From Lenzites betulinus (taxonomy: Eukaryota; Basidiomycota; Agaricomycetes; Polyporales; Polyporaceae), in the NCBI GenBank assembly GCA_022264855.1, contig JABYQU010000006.1, positions 620,001-684,000 on the forward strand: a stretch of 64,000 nucleotides of DNA, read 5' to 3'. Position numbers and translations under genes: made by a program. Shown here in pieces: positions 12,161 through 22,811 of this stretch (positions within the stretch are counted from its first letter, which is position 1; every line of letters starts with the position of its first letter). The notes beneath the pieces are model-generated. The model ran no database searches. It was not told the origin of the DNA and saw only the letters and a program-made list of their open reading frames with translations.

Positions 12161-13439
12161 TTTACGCTCGATGGATGCAGATGCACCCTCGGCCCGGGAT
12201 CGCCGGGGACAGTCGCCCTACGGACCAAGAAAACCGCAGAGTGCGCGCGTGGGGCAGCCAGCGTGGCGTCGACGACCTCGGCGAGAGCAAACGAGAGTAC
12301 TTGTGGGCCGCGGCGACGACGACGAGGGGGAGGGAGACAGAAATCGAGCGGTTGGGGGAGGGACGGGACGTCTGGGGGCGGCGTGGGAGGGGGCCTGGGG
12401 GAGGAGCGGGGAAAGGGATCTGCCCGCGCGCGAGCTGAAGAGTGCGCGGGGCGGACGTCGTGTGTCGCCGTCGTCTGCGGCGGGACACGCGGACATGCCA
12501 CTCGCACTGTCAAGCCCGTCAAGCAGAGCCGGAGATGGATAGATGTGGGCCTGTGGCAGCGCAGCGCGCACCAGCTGCCCTCGCCTACACTCGCCCTGGA
12601 CGCGTGTGCGGAGGCGTATGCTTGGCTGCGGGACAGGGGCTGCTGTCGACGGACGTGCAAAGCTGCGACATGATTATGCGGCGAATGCGGATGTCGCGGT
12701 GGAACCGACGTCCTGCAAACACTCGAGCGGAGCCGTCGAGGTACGAAGGCAGGCGGAGCTGGGAGACTTGTGGTAGCTTCAGGTAATATTTGATCCGGGC
12801 GATCTACCGTCACCGTGGCGGAGTTGATTCATATGCACCTAGGTCGCGTCCCGACGCTGACGGTCGGTCCCCCGCGGAGTCTTCTCTGATCCCTTGGTAG
12901 CCTGTGCTAGTACCTCCACTTAGTACTAACCAGTGCAACTGAAGGGGAACTCGGCTAAGGGGTAGGTGGCTGGTGTCAGAGGAAACATAAGTAACGAACA
13001 AGTTGTGATCGACAGATCACATATGACATCTGTCAAGCAGTTCCGCCTGAGAGAGCGCTTGAGCCAAGTGTACATCTTCTGTCAGGCTGTGTCAAGCCGA
13101 AAAACCTCATACAATACCTAGCGAAAGGTGACAGCAATATGGGCGTATGAGTACTTACATGACGGTGATACATATACAATTTAACAGCTCGGGCTCTGTA
13201 AGACGGTCTGGCAGTTTGTAACCAAATCGGAGCTTCTTCGAGTACTCGGACTCTTGGCGACCTCGTTGACAGCACTCTAGCCGTATGCATTTTGTGGCGG
13301 GGACCACAGGAACCCCCGCACGCGCAGTAACTGCCCTGCATGTTTCACGGGTGTTTTGTCGTATGTACGAGCGTAGAAATGTAAACTATCCGACCGCGAA
13401 GGGGGCTGGCGATGGTGGTGGTAGTAGTAGAGAGAGATA
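12161..13439. other. intergenic region with a G-rich strand-biased tract
   Basis: About 1.3 kb between the 7TM gene start and the DUF4246 gene end. The stretch about 12318-12420 is purine/G-rich on the plus strand (repeated GGGGGAGG, GGGGGCGG, GGGGGAGGAGCGGGG). Long open frames occur in several frames at once, as expected of high-GC sequence, and none was accepted as a gene. Confidence 0.5.
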
Positions 13440-15247
13440 TTAGTGCTCGCACATGCTAAATTCAATCTCAAACACCTCCTCGTTGTGTTGGAGCACAAAA
13501 TTAGCCCGTTCCGTCATGAGCTGGTCACGATGCTCTTCGGCCTCCTTCCGCGAGATCGTGCCCTCCTTCGCATGCTCGGCGACCATATCAAACAGCTCAA
13601 CCGGCAGATTCAGCATGGCCGGTACACGGTGCATCTCGGCCATCGACCAGTCCTCTTGCTGGGGCGGAACATCGGTCGTCGAGAGGATCGTCGTTTCCGG
13701 GTCGACGAGGAAGAAGCAGAGGATCTTCCTGACGCCAGGCTTCGTCGGATCCGCAAGCTCGAATCCGTCCACACGGTGCTGATAGACGTTTGGGAACGCA
13801 ACGCACTTGTCCTCGTCCGCAACGATGTGTCCCAGTTCCTGGTTGAGCGTGTTGCCCCCGGCGAAGCCGTAAATGGTGAGGTACCCCTTGTAGTCGCTCT
13901 GCTCGTACGGCATCCAGGTGCCGTTGTCCGCGTCGTCGCCGACGACGGTGCGGAAGGCGAGCCGCGACTCGGTGATGTTCTCGCACGCGTAGTAGTACAG
14001 CCCCGTGGCCACGATCTTCTCGTTCGCCATGCCCTCGACGTGCCACGATCCGCCGGAGTACGTGGGATTCTCGGGCGTGAGCACGATGTTGGCCAGCTTG
14101 ACGATGACCTGCATGGTGCGTCCGCGGAGTTTGAGCTCGACGCGGCCGTCGGAAGCGGGCGGAGAAAAGGACGGGGCATCGGGCATGAGGGGCCACCTCT
14201 CCTCCCGGTCCCACTTCTCGTATGGGTCTTCCCCATCGCTCCCCTCTGGAACGTCGTCCAGCTCCTTGACGTGGGAGTACCATTCATGCGGATCCACGAC
14301 AATGGGCAGCGGCGGCTCGGGGCTGAGCGCGTCAGAGAGCACGCGCTCGAACAGGGGGACGAAGCGCGAGAGAATAGAGGAAATCGTCGAGTAGAGCGGG
14401 CGGTGTTGGATGGGGTGCAGGTTATTGATGTAGCCGAGCGCCTTCACGTCGCCAGAGTCGGACACCGCGAAGTCTGTGGGCAGCCACTGGTACAACGGGG
14501 AGACGATGTAGTCGATCTCGTTCTCCGTAAGATCGGGACGGCGCGCGCGGTACTCCTCTTCGGTGAGTACACGCGGAGCTGTCGTGTCTGGCGTGCGAAC
14601 AAGGGAGTGTCCGATGCGGAGGCAGTAGAGAGAGGGATGGACGAGATCCAACACCTGCTTATTCGAGCCAGGATGCCAGTCTTTCTCGTTGTCGGGGACG
14701 TTCTCGAGGAGAGCTACGCCAGATACGAGCGCTGACTTGAGGTCGGCAGGAATCAGGCTGCGAGACTCGTGCACCCCTGGAATCGCTGCTCTCTGTGCGC
14801 GGATGAGAGCATCAGCACCACTAATAAGCCTTCAGACGGGCTCCTTACGAAGATGCCCGTGGTGGGGTCGCGCTGGGCGGCTTCGTAGCGCAGCTCGTCG
14901 AAAACGTAGTCCAATTGTGCGTCCGTCACCGGATCGCGCGGCCATTTCTTCTCGCCGTCCCCGCACTCGAACCGCTTGTCGCCGCCCCAGAGCCGGTCGA
15001 CCACAGCGCGGTCCTGCGCGACCATCTCTGCGCGCCACTTTGCGACGATGTTCGCCTCGTGGACCTTCTCCCACCACTTCGGCTTTGCGCGGATGGTGCC
15101 AGAGAACTGGCCCATGCGGAGCTCAACGAGGGTGATGGGCTCCCGCTTGTTGAACACAAACGGGGACGGGAAGACGAACTTGGCCCGTGCCATTGCCTGC
15201 GATGACTCCGGTGAGTTGGGTGTATAGGTGAACTTGGTCCGTGCCAT
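13440..15247 (-). CDS. DUF4246-family protein, 583 aa
   Basis: Exon 1 is 15247-14849 and exon 2 is 14792-13440, joined across a 56-nt intron in phase 0. Family marks are the N-terminal KPKWWEKVHEANIVAKWRAE, the block ENVPDNEKDWHPGSNKQVLDL followed by VHPSLYCL, then WHVEGMANEKIVATGLYYY and the C-terminal QHRVDGFELADP...RKILCFFLVDPE. DUF4246 is widespread in fungi and has no established function. The spacing HVEG ... QHRV ... R-K-I-L-C-F-F recalls the iron and 2-oxoglutarate ligands of double-stranded beta-helix dioxygenases; that is my inference. Start at 15247 is the first ATG, with an AT-rich upstream region. Confidence 0.88.
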
Positions 15248-15950
15248 AACGTCTTGCGTTGAGACGAGTTCAAGGACTCGGAACTTATCTGCTGTGCCTC
15301 ATGCTAATTAAGATTCTATCAATCTATACAAGTACGGACTTGATAACTAGTTAAAGTACTTGTAATAGTTGGAGCGCACATACGCAGCCTTCTGGACTTC
15401 TACTAGTACTACCCTCCTTTTTCTAATAGAAAGAGTTCAGCCAAATAATTAAAAGCGTTATGACTTAAAGTTTGAAAACCCGTAGTACTAGACCGTTGTG
15501 GCCCGGCGCGGTGCGCCGGCGGCCCTGGTGAAGCTTGAAGCTTGAAGAGCGGGGTTGTCTACCGGGGCCACGGGTGCAAGGTACGCGGGCAATGTAGGGA
15601 CTCGGAGCTTTCTATTCGTAATTATGTTCAGAACAGGCTTGCATATGCTAGAACAGAGTAAGCAGGGGTATCGATAAGGCCATGGAGGTAATGAAAGAGG
15701 GGGCCTACAACGCAATTGCAGATCACCCGAGCACCGTCGCGCCCCGGCACCTACCTCTCCAGTCTCCAGTCTCCACGGCACGTCGAACCTCCTCAACACG
15801 CAGGCGACGCATCCAGCTGCCCCGGCATTGCGTCACAATAATATATGCAAATTCGTACAATACATCCGTAAAAATACAGCTCAGAGGCGTTCGTTCGCGC
15901 GCTCATTCAATCGCAAACACTGTCCGTCCAGCCTGCAATAGCAGCAACCC
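15248..15950. other. intergenic region, AT-rich promoter then GC-rich flank
   Basis: 15250-15480 is AT-rich and probably the DUF4246 promoter. A small direct repeat (gaagcttgaagcttgaag) sits near 15531-15548. The remainder is the 3' flank of the SMP gene. No gene seen. Confidence 0.5.
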
Positions 15951-17885
15951 TCACGCAAGGACGTCCCCGACGATCTCTACGCTCTCGCCCGTCTCGCTGC
16001 GCGAGAATGGCGGCGTCGCGAGCCCGCGCACGAGGTGAGGGGGCGCGCTCGTCATCTTCTCCGTCTGGGTCTGGGTCTCCGTTTTCTCCACCTGTTCCGC
16101 GTGCGCCGGCTCCGGAGTGCTCGCCGAGGGCGCGGACCTACCCATCCACGAAACAACAAAACATCAATAAATGCACACGACGCACTATGTCAGGACCGCA
16201 CCACTCACGCCTTCGAGTTCGCCCCCTCCTCCGCGCCGTCCACCTTCATCGGCACCTCCACTTCCGCCTCGCGCAACCGCTCGCCCTCCTCCCGCGCGGC
16301 CTCCGCCACCTGCGCGAGCGCCTCCGGGTCCTTCGCGGGGTCGAACGAGCCCCCCGCGGGGTGCTTGTCCGCCGCGCTCTGCGCCTCTGCTGCGAGGCTG
16401 CCCGACGGGGGCGGGTGGCCCAGTGCGCGAGCCTCGATGGACGCGATCGTCGCCGCTGCTTCTGCTCAAAGCGCGTCAGCCCTCGTCCCTTGTCATGCAA
16501 ACACGCAGAGAGAAGGGAGAGGAGAGAAAGAGCGCACCTTTACTGACGGCGCTGACGTTCACCTCCCCGACGAGGTTCACCTCGCGGTCCGCCTTGATGC
16601 GCTCGGCGTCGCGGAGCGCGATCGCGCGCAGCGTGTCGTCGTCGAGGTGCGTGCCGTCGCCCTCCGGGTTGCGCGCGGCCGCGCTCTGCGCCTCCGCTGC
16701 GAGCGAGCCGGGCGGCGGGCGGAAGCCGAGCGCGCGGTGTTCGTGCGACATCAGGATGCGCGCGTCCGCTGTGGGGGAGGGCGGGTCAGCGTCGGGAACA
16801 TGGTAAAGACATAGCGCGGGCCTCACATGCGCTGATCTTGTCGAGGTTCACGCCCGGGTTCGGCGGGGAGACTTTCGCGGGCAGCACGGCAGGCTTCTCC
16901 GCCCCGCCCGTCTTCGCGCTCGCGCCTCCGTCCGCGTTGGCGTCGGCGCCGGCCCCATTGGTGCTCTTGCGCTCTGCGAGGATGCGGAGCGCGTCCTCGC
17001 GCGCTATCTCCTTGAGCTTGCTCGTGTCGGGGAGGGACGCGCCGGGCTTGCCGTCGGGGTGCTTCGCGGCGATGGACTGCACCTCGGCGGCGAAGGAGCC
17101 CGCGGGCGGGCGGAAGCCGAGGATCTTGTGCTCTTCGGACATGACTTTGCGCGCTTCGGCTGGGAGGGGGAAATAGTGGTCATGTGAGTGTGAGTGGAAT
17201 TTGGGGGGATGCGATGGTGCGTGTCCGTGTGAGAAGCAGAGAGGGTGCGTGCATTCGTATGGGTGGATTTGGGTGCAACTGATACGTGGGCAGATCGTGT
17301 ATGTGCAAGTAGCGACTCCAACCGCCATGATTAGAAGACATTGCGATCCGGCACCTTCGTATTACCTTGCGTGCAAGGTCACTCCGTGCTTCAATATTGA
17401 AGTAGCGTTTTCTACGTGCCGCCGTCCGCCTCTGGAAGTCCAGGCCCTGAGAGCAAATCGCAAACGGCCGTATGTCTCCGAGTTCACGCAAGATCTACGC
17501 CGACGCCCCGGCAGCACTTCCCTACTCTGAGAGGGGAGCGACCACTGCGCCACAACCGACAACCGACAGCCAGACCCTTCCACGGCTATAGCCTCCCCAT
17601 TCACAGGACGCAAGGGACCAAAACAGACGAGCACTCACCCATGCTAACAGCCTCAAGGTCAATGCCAATAGCCTTCGCTAGGTCTGAAGCTGCGCTAGAC
17701 GCCCTCCGATGACCTTTCGTCTTTCCGATGGAGTTCGTCGGAGAACCGGTGCGCGCGCCGTTAGAGAGGGTCGGGGACGCGATGGGTGGGGAGACGGCGG
17801 GGGCGTCGATAGAGCGGAGAACGTCGCCCGCGACGAGCGGCACCTCGTTGGCCATGACCGCAGTCGTAGTAGCAGTTGTCGACAT
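15951..17885 (-). CDS. SMP (seed-maturation-protein-like) repeat protein, 416 aa
   Basis: Five exons: 17885-17639, 17159-16827, 16768-16538, 16461-16209 and 16137-15951; phases agree. Three copies of an SMP-type repeat sit on exons 2, 3 and 4, each with the core LG-F/H-RPP-x-GS-F/L-AAE-x-QS-x-A-x(K/R)-x-P (for example GFRPPAGSFAAEVQSIAAKHP). The exon 1 segment (MSTTATTTAVMANEVPLVAG) and the C-terminal tail (TPPFSRSETGESVEIVG) are low-complexity or unassigned. SMP domains were named from late-embryogenesis seed proteins; fungal members are presumed stress-related but not characterised. Intron 1 is 479 nt, far longer than all others here, so an unrecognised exon within it is possible. Confidence 0.8.
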
Positions 17886-18726
17886 CGTCGGCGTAGTTGT
17901 CAATCAGGGTGCGTGAGGTGAGCTAGTCGGGTGCGTTGTGGTCGAGGTCGAGATCGGGGTGGATGTGGGAGGCGTCGAGGGAGGGTAACGGGCAGTGGTG
18001 GGGGGATAGGGGGCTTCATGGGGCTTATGAGCTGGGCTGGGCTGTGGAGCGGGGACAGAGGCCGTTGGCGACGTGCGCAAGCGCAGGGAGGAGCAGCGGT
18101 GGCGTCTGCCGTCATACCCCCTTTTTACGCGCCCAGTCACGCGCACGTGCACGCGCCAGTCACACCGTCGCAAGACTACAACGCGTACTAACCAGTTGAG
18201 TACGAGTGCGCTCGAGTGATATAGTGCAGTAGGTGCGGGTTGGAGAATGTACTAGCTTACTCGGAGTATAGAGCGAAACGTTAGCGTCTTGGGGTGCAGC
18301 TAGATTATACAGAAAACACGGGTATACTCAGTGCTAGCTTTCACTGAGCGGTGCCAATAATAAATCTGGCGCTTTGTCGGCTGCGTATCTACACCAAGAC
18401 GCACTTCCTCAGGCGGCATATTCGCTCAGAAATATACAAGGAGTTTTCCAATGAACACTATCCGAAAGCAAGGATGCCCGGGAATATTGTAAGTACGATA
18501 TTCCTGGGCGCTACCCTGGCGTGTTTATCTGTATTTGGGCAGCCGTACGCAAGCGGCGCAGCGCAGCAGAACGCAGCCTGTCTCTGCACTCTCACTACTC
18601 GGTGATTGCTGGGGTTTCTCGATTCTTCCTGCCAGTCACCGCACGCTCCGGTGAGCTCATTGAGGATTTGGGCTCAAGACGCGCTCCACCAAAACCAAAA
18701 AGGTTCGCTTATACCCCCACGACTCG
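17886..18726. other. intergenic region between divergent genes
   Basis: Shared promoter region of the SMP gene (minus) and the UbiA gene (plus). GC-rich on the left, AT-richer from 18180. No gene seen. Confidence 0.5.
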
Positions 18727-19755
18727 ATGGCGGAGGTTCAGAAGACGATGGTGGAGGTCCTGAAGACGACGACGGAGGTCCTGATAACGCTCGTGAAGGT
18801 GAGCAGGCCGGTCGGCTGGGTCTTTGGTCCCATCCTCTACGAAATCGGCGTCATCCACGCCCCGGGTGGACCTCGCGCTGGCCACCCCGCAATTTGGCTG
18901 CAGCTCCTCTCGTTCTCCTTCCCCCTCGCGCTCGGTAAGCCCTCCCATCAGCACGCCACTGCACGCACCGGCACCAATAACGCCTCCACAGTCGTATTCG
19001 GCGTGAACGACGTATACGACTACGCCACGGACCTCCGCAACCCGCGCAAGCTCGCCGACGGCCTCGAGGGCACCGTCCTCCCGCCCGCCCAGCACACCCC
19101 CGTCCTCATCGCCGCCGCGCTCGCCACGCTCCTCATCCTCTTCTTCGCGCGCCCCCTGCGCCCGCCGCAGAACGCGCTCGTCACCGCCGCGCTCCTCGCG
19201 CTCGCGTGGGGCTACTCCGCGCCGCCGCTGCGCTTCAAGGAGCGCCCCGGGCTCGACTCGCTCTCGAACGGCGCGATCGTCGTCCTCGCGTACCTCGCGG
19301 GGTACACGGCGTGCGGGGGCGCGCTGCGGAGGCCGCCCGCGAAGGGGCTGGCGCTCGGGCTGTGCGCGGCGGGCGTGCATGCGCTTGGGGCGGCGGTGGA
19401 TGCGGAGGTGGACGCGGCGGCGGGCCAGCGCACGATCGCGACGGCGTACGGCGTGCGCGGGGCGGTGGGGCTCGGGGTGGTCTGCTAGTGCGTATGGTGG
19501 TCTTCGCGCTCTGTATTTTGGCTGACAGACGGGCGACACAGTTTGGTGGCGGTGGGCGCTGCTGAGAGGAAGTTCACGTCGGTGTTCGGCGTGTACCTCC
19601 TCGGCGGGCTGGGCATCATGCTCTATGCGTGGCAGGACACCGCGCGCGTGTACCTCGCGTTCCGGCTCGTGGTGTACTGGACGGTCGGCATGCCTGCGCT
19701 GTGGTTCGCGGGGATAGCGTACACGGTGACGCGTCCGCACTATGTGGTCTGTTGA
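18727..19755 (+). CDS. UbiA-superfamily prenyltransferase, 305 aa
   Basis: Exons 18727-18934, 18992-19487 and 19542-19755, with 57- and 54-nt introns, phases 1 and 2. The first Asp-rich motif is VNDVYDYATD (N75, D76, D79, D83) and the second is DAEVDAAAGQRTIAT (D206, D210), the two motifs by which UbiA enzymes bind Mg-diphosphate. Between them lie clear hydrophobic helices (PVLIAAALATLLILFFA, ALVTAALLALAWGYSAPPL, AIVVLAYLAGYTA). UbiA proteins transfer prenyl groups to aromatic or other acceptors in membranes. The protein is shorter than COQ2 or COX10 and lacks a mitochondrial leader, so it is probably one of the extra fungal UbiA paralogues; the acceptor cannot be told from sequence. Confidence 0.85.
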
Positions 19756-20929
19756 GGTGTGCGTACTTCGACTTGCACCGCTACGGCCGACTTTCGCCAG
19801 GATCCGAGACGTGAACGATCGGATGCGCACTTGCGGCTCACAATCTCGAGGTTGCCGGTCAGACATTACGACGCCACTACACGACAACAGCGTTGGCTTG
19901 CGGTCGCAGCGCACACCCATGCTCCCAACCCCCACTCGCAATTATACATCGGACCCACCGTGCGTGAACAAGGACACCGCACAGAACGCCACCACTGGGC
20001 TCGCAAATCTGAACTCGACACGGATGCGCTTACTATTAGTATCAAATTTCCCGTCCACTCACCACAGCCAATCCCTCACCGCGGGTGCGGAGCGCAGTAC
20101 TCACTGCTATCGTCCTACGGCGTGATGCAGATGCTCCACCCGTCGCGCTTCGATGAGCACTGGCGCGCCCTGCGGTCTTTTTCTCTATCTTTCTGTTTGG
20201 ATCTGATTCTATCATACTAGCTAACCTCACTACACTACGAGTAGTGCGACAGCGTAGCCGCCTCAATATAATGACCGCCTCAATATAATGACTATAGCAA
20301 ACAGGAAAGCTCACATGCGTCATACGAGGTGCATCGCGTGGCGTAACAGTCATAGTCCTGCGCACCCTGCGATCTTCCGCGCGAGATCTACCTGATGCAT
20401 TGGGGCACGAGTGACGAGTTGGGGACCAGCCGGCTCCAATACGGCTGCAGGCGGGGCTGACAGACGAACAAACGGGGTCGCGACGCGCGTTGCGGGGACG
20501 CGGGATATCTATGGGCAGGCGGTTGGGAGGCGGAGGTCGACGCGATAGATTTGACTGACCGGTTAACGAGTCGTTGCATATGTCATATAATAATACTATA
20601 CGGACGTCGGAATGTACATGTTGGTCTATCAGGATGATATCATATCTCCGCGCCCTGCGGTACGCAGCGGTAGTACGCGCACATATCCTAGCGAGCCTCA
20701 GAGGTACGCGTACGCGTATAAATCCTCCTTGCTCAAAATAGACCACTACTAGTCCCGCCCAAAATAGCTTGCATATACCGTCCCTCCCAGCTCGGAGTTC
20801 CTGCTCATCCCATCAAAATCAACACAGTAATAATAGAATCTGACTAGTGACTCTCTGCAGTGCATCATTACATGCGACCGCCGCACCCGCCGTGCCCGAG
20901 TTCACGTTCAGCTGCTCGTCGGTCCGGGT
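19756..20929. other. intergenic region before the nested transposon block
   Basis: No gene recognised. A 17-bp unit (ccgcctcaatataatga) is exactly duplicated in tandem at 20258-20291. Confidence 0.5.
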
Positions 20930-20956
20930 GTTCGAAGTAGTGCTGCCGCAAGGTAA
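20930..20956 (+). repeat. left TSD and terminal inverted repeat of hAT-like element 1
   Basis: The target duplication GTTCGAAG occupies 20930-20937. The terminal repeat starts at 20938 with TAGTGCTGCCGCAAGGTAA and matches the reverse complement of the right end (32845 downward) over 19 bp. An 8-bp TSD is the hAT hallmark. Confidence 0.9.
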
Positions 20957-22089
20957 AGGTACCTTGATGCAAGGTGCACCTTGCCTTGATCTGCCGAGAT
21001 GCCGGCCACCTTGATACCACCTTAAGGTCGGTTATTTCACCTCAAGGTAACTCAAGGCGAGGCTTTCTCCCGAATGTCGACGTGCGCCACGAGTCGCTCG
21101 CGTGGGATTTTCGTGAGACTCGCGTAGCGCAGGGTCACGTTGCTCAACGCGAACGCGGTATCGCTTTCGCGTCGTTTGCTGCACATTCATCTGGACGCGT
21201 TTCTGTTCTGTACTTGCTACTGTCCGGCTTCAATAACACTCTGGATTTCCCTGTCGTCTGCGAAAACCCATTTTTCTAGAGGGTTTAACTCTACAAGCCC
21301 TCCCACATCCAGGTACACGGCAGGGAATTGCACCAACCGCGCTGGGACACCTCCCGAGCTATTAATCAAATATTACACTCACCGTTTGCGACAGGCTGTG
21401 GCGAAAGGACGTCAGAGGTGCGAGGTGCTCGGGTGCTCTGTGCCGCGTGCGCAAAGTAGCCGCGGCACCCTTCAAGGACATCTCTTGGAGTCTGGGCTCC
21501 TCAGCAACTCTTGTAGCTGTTGCTCGTTTGTTGGCGTTTACGTTGAGAGCCCGGGGAGAAAAACACTGATACCTCGACACCCATCTTGACCACACCGGCC
21601 GCCAGCGAGGCGAGAACGTATCTGTCGCAGAGTCACCCAACGTTGGACAGATACCACTCCTACGGCATCCGGCGCCATCTGTTGTCTCCAACACTTCACT
21701 GCGAGTCATGAAAAAACTCCTAGCGGTAGCGACACGTGTATTCTAGAAATAGATGGATTTTATGATTGTACAGGAGCTCTTTTCTCAGTTTAATGCAATG
21801 TTGCAATGTGCGAAACTCTGGAAGTGAACCGAACCGCTAGTGCGGCCGACCAACTTGCGTTAATATTGATTTTGGGGTGTGTCACCTTTGTATTTAGTAC
21901 ATGAGGTGCTCAGAAAGGCCAGATTCGTGTGTAACGTGCATGCCAACGAGTGTTTTATCCATTACATGCTATGTTCTGGATCCTCCCCGAGTCCGAGTTT
22001 ACTGCGCGTGCTAATCCCCGTGGGCGCCTCACTGCCATATTAGGGCGAAAAGCGCCCGCCATTACCATTTTCTGTGCATCGCTCCGCAC

Positions 22090-22188
22090 GTGCGCGACCT
22101 TGAGTCGCATCAAGGTGCACCTTGACTCACCTTGATGGGGTCAAGGTGGGTCAAGGTCATCAACTCCGACACCTTAAGGTCACCTTTA
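22090..22188. repeat. subterminal CAAGGT/ACCTTG repeat cluster of hAT-like element 1 (right side)
   Basis: About ten copies of AAGGT or ACCTT in both orientations in 99 nt. The left subterminal region at 20950-21056 has a similar cluster. They are likely transposase-binding repeats. Confidence 0.6.
22172..22188. repeat. LINE target-site duplication, left copy
   Basis: CCTTAAGGTCACCTTTA directly precedes the poly-T and recurs at 32808-32824. The first two C residues may belong to the element end, so the duplication is 15-17 bp. Confidence 0.88.
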
Positions 22189-22216
22189 TTTTTTTTTTTT
22201 TTTTTTTTTTTTTTTT
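22189..22216 (-). other. poly(A) tail of the LINE (poly-T on the plus strand)
   Basis: Twenty-eight uninterrupted T, directly next to the left target duplication. It marks the 3' end of the retrotransposed RNA. Confidence 0.95.
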
Positions 22217-22355
22217 GGTGCTGGCAAAGTAGGTCCTTTCAGACCCAGTGAATGCCATTGCATGTTAAGCGGGCGACCCCGCAACACCAGGCGAGGGAAA
22301 TGCTGTGACGCACACCAAAGTCAGTGGTAGTGTGGGACTCCCTCTTGTCGCTGGC

Positions 22356-22811
22356 TTATCCAGCGGCCGCGGACGCGGTCAGAGGCCTACCCACTAAAAC
22401 CCTCGCACCCTGTGTCCAATCTTCAGGTAGCCCTGCGCGGTCCTCCAGGACACGGTCCCACGTGTCCAGGACGACCCGCCGGCGCACCGCCGCCCGGCCA
22501 AAGCGCGGCGAGGTGAGTAGACAGTCCATGAGCAGTCGTTTATTTACCGCGGCATACCAAGCGTTAACAATCGCTGTCTTGGTACAGGGGAAAATCTCCC
22601 CTAGGGGGCCGCCAATCACCCGACAGTTCCGGAGGCGCCAGACAACAAAGGCCGACTCGGTGAGGAGGAGACGGGTGAGGCGCTGCTGGGCGGCGGAGAG
22701 GGCCGGGGGTGTCGACGTCAGCCGGAGGGCCGGTGCGCCCAGCACAAGCCCCACGGAGAGGCGCGGGAGCTCTATCCCCCCCGCGCTAACACCGCTCGCG
22801 CCTCCTCCCAC
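22356..22811 (-). pseudogene. C-terminal part of LINE ORF2, out of frame
   Basis: Continues ORF2 after the second frameshift. It contains the blocks ESAFVVWRLRNCRVI, NAWYAAVNKRLLMDCLLT and VLDTWDRVLED, which in intact fungal Tad ORF2 proteins follow the terminal CCHC motif. The open frame overlaps the RT frame by 40 nt. The join lies in a run of seven identical bases at 22776-22782, where one base appears missing. It is not an independent gene. Confidence 0.8.

Noticed and set aside
12157..12813. Several long open frames on both strands upstream of the DUF6533 gene
   Set aside because: Low-complexity G/C-rich sequence open in many frames; no motif and no splice-consistent extension.
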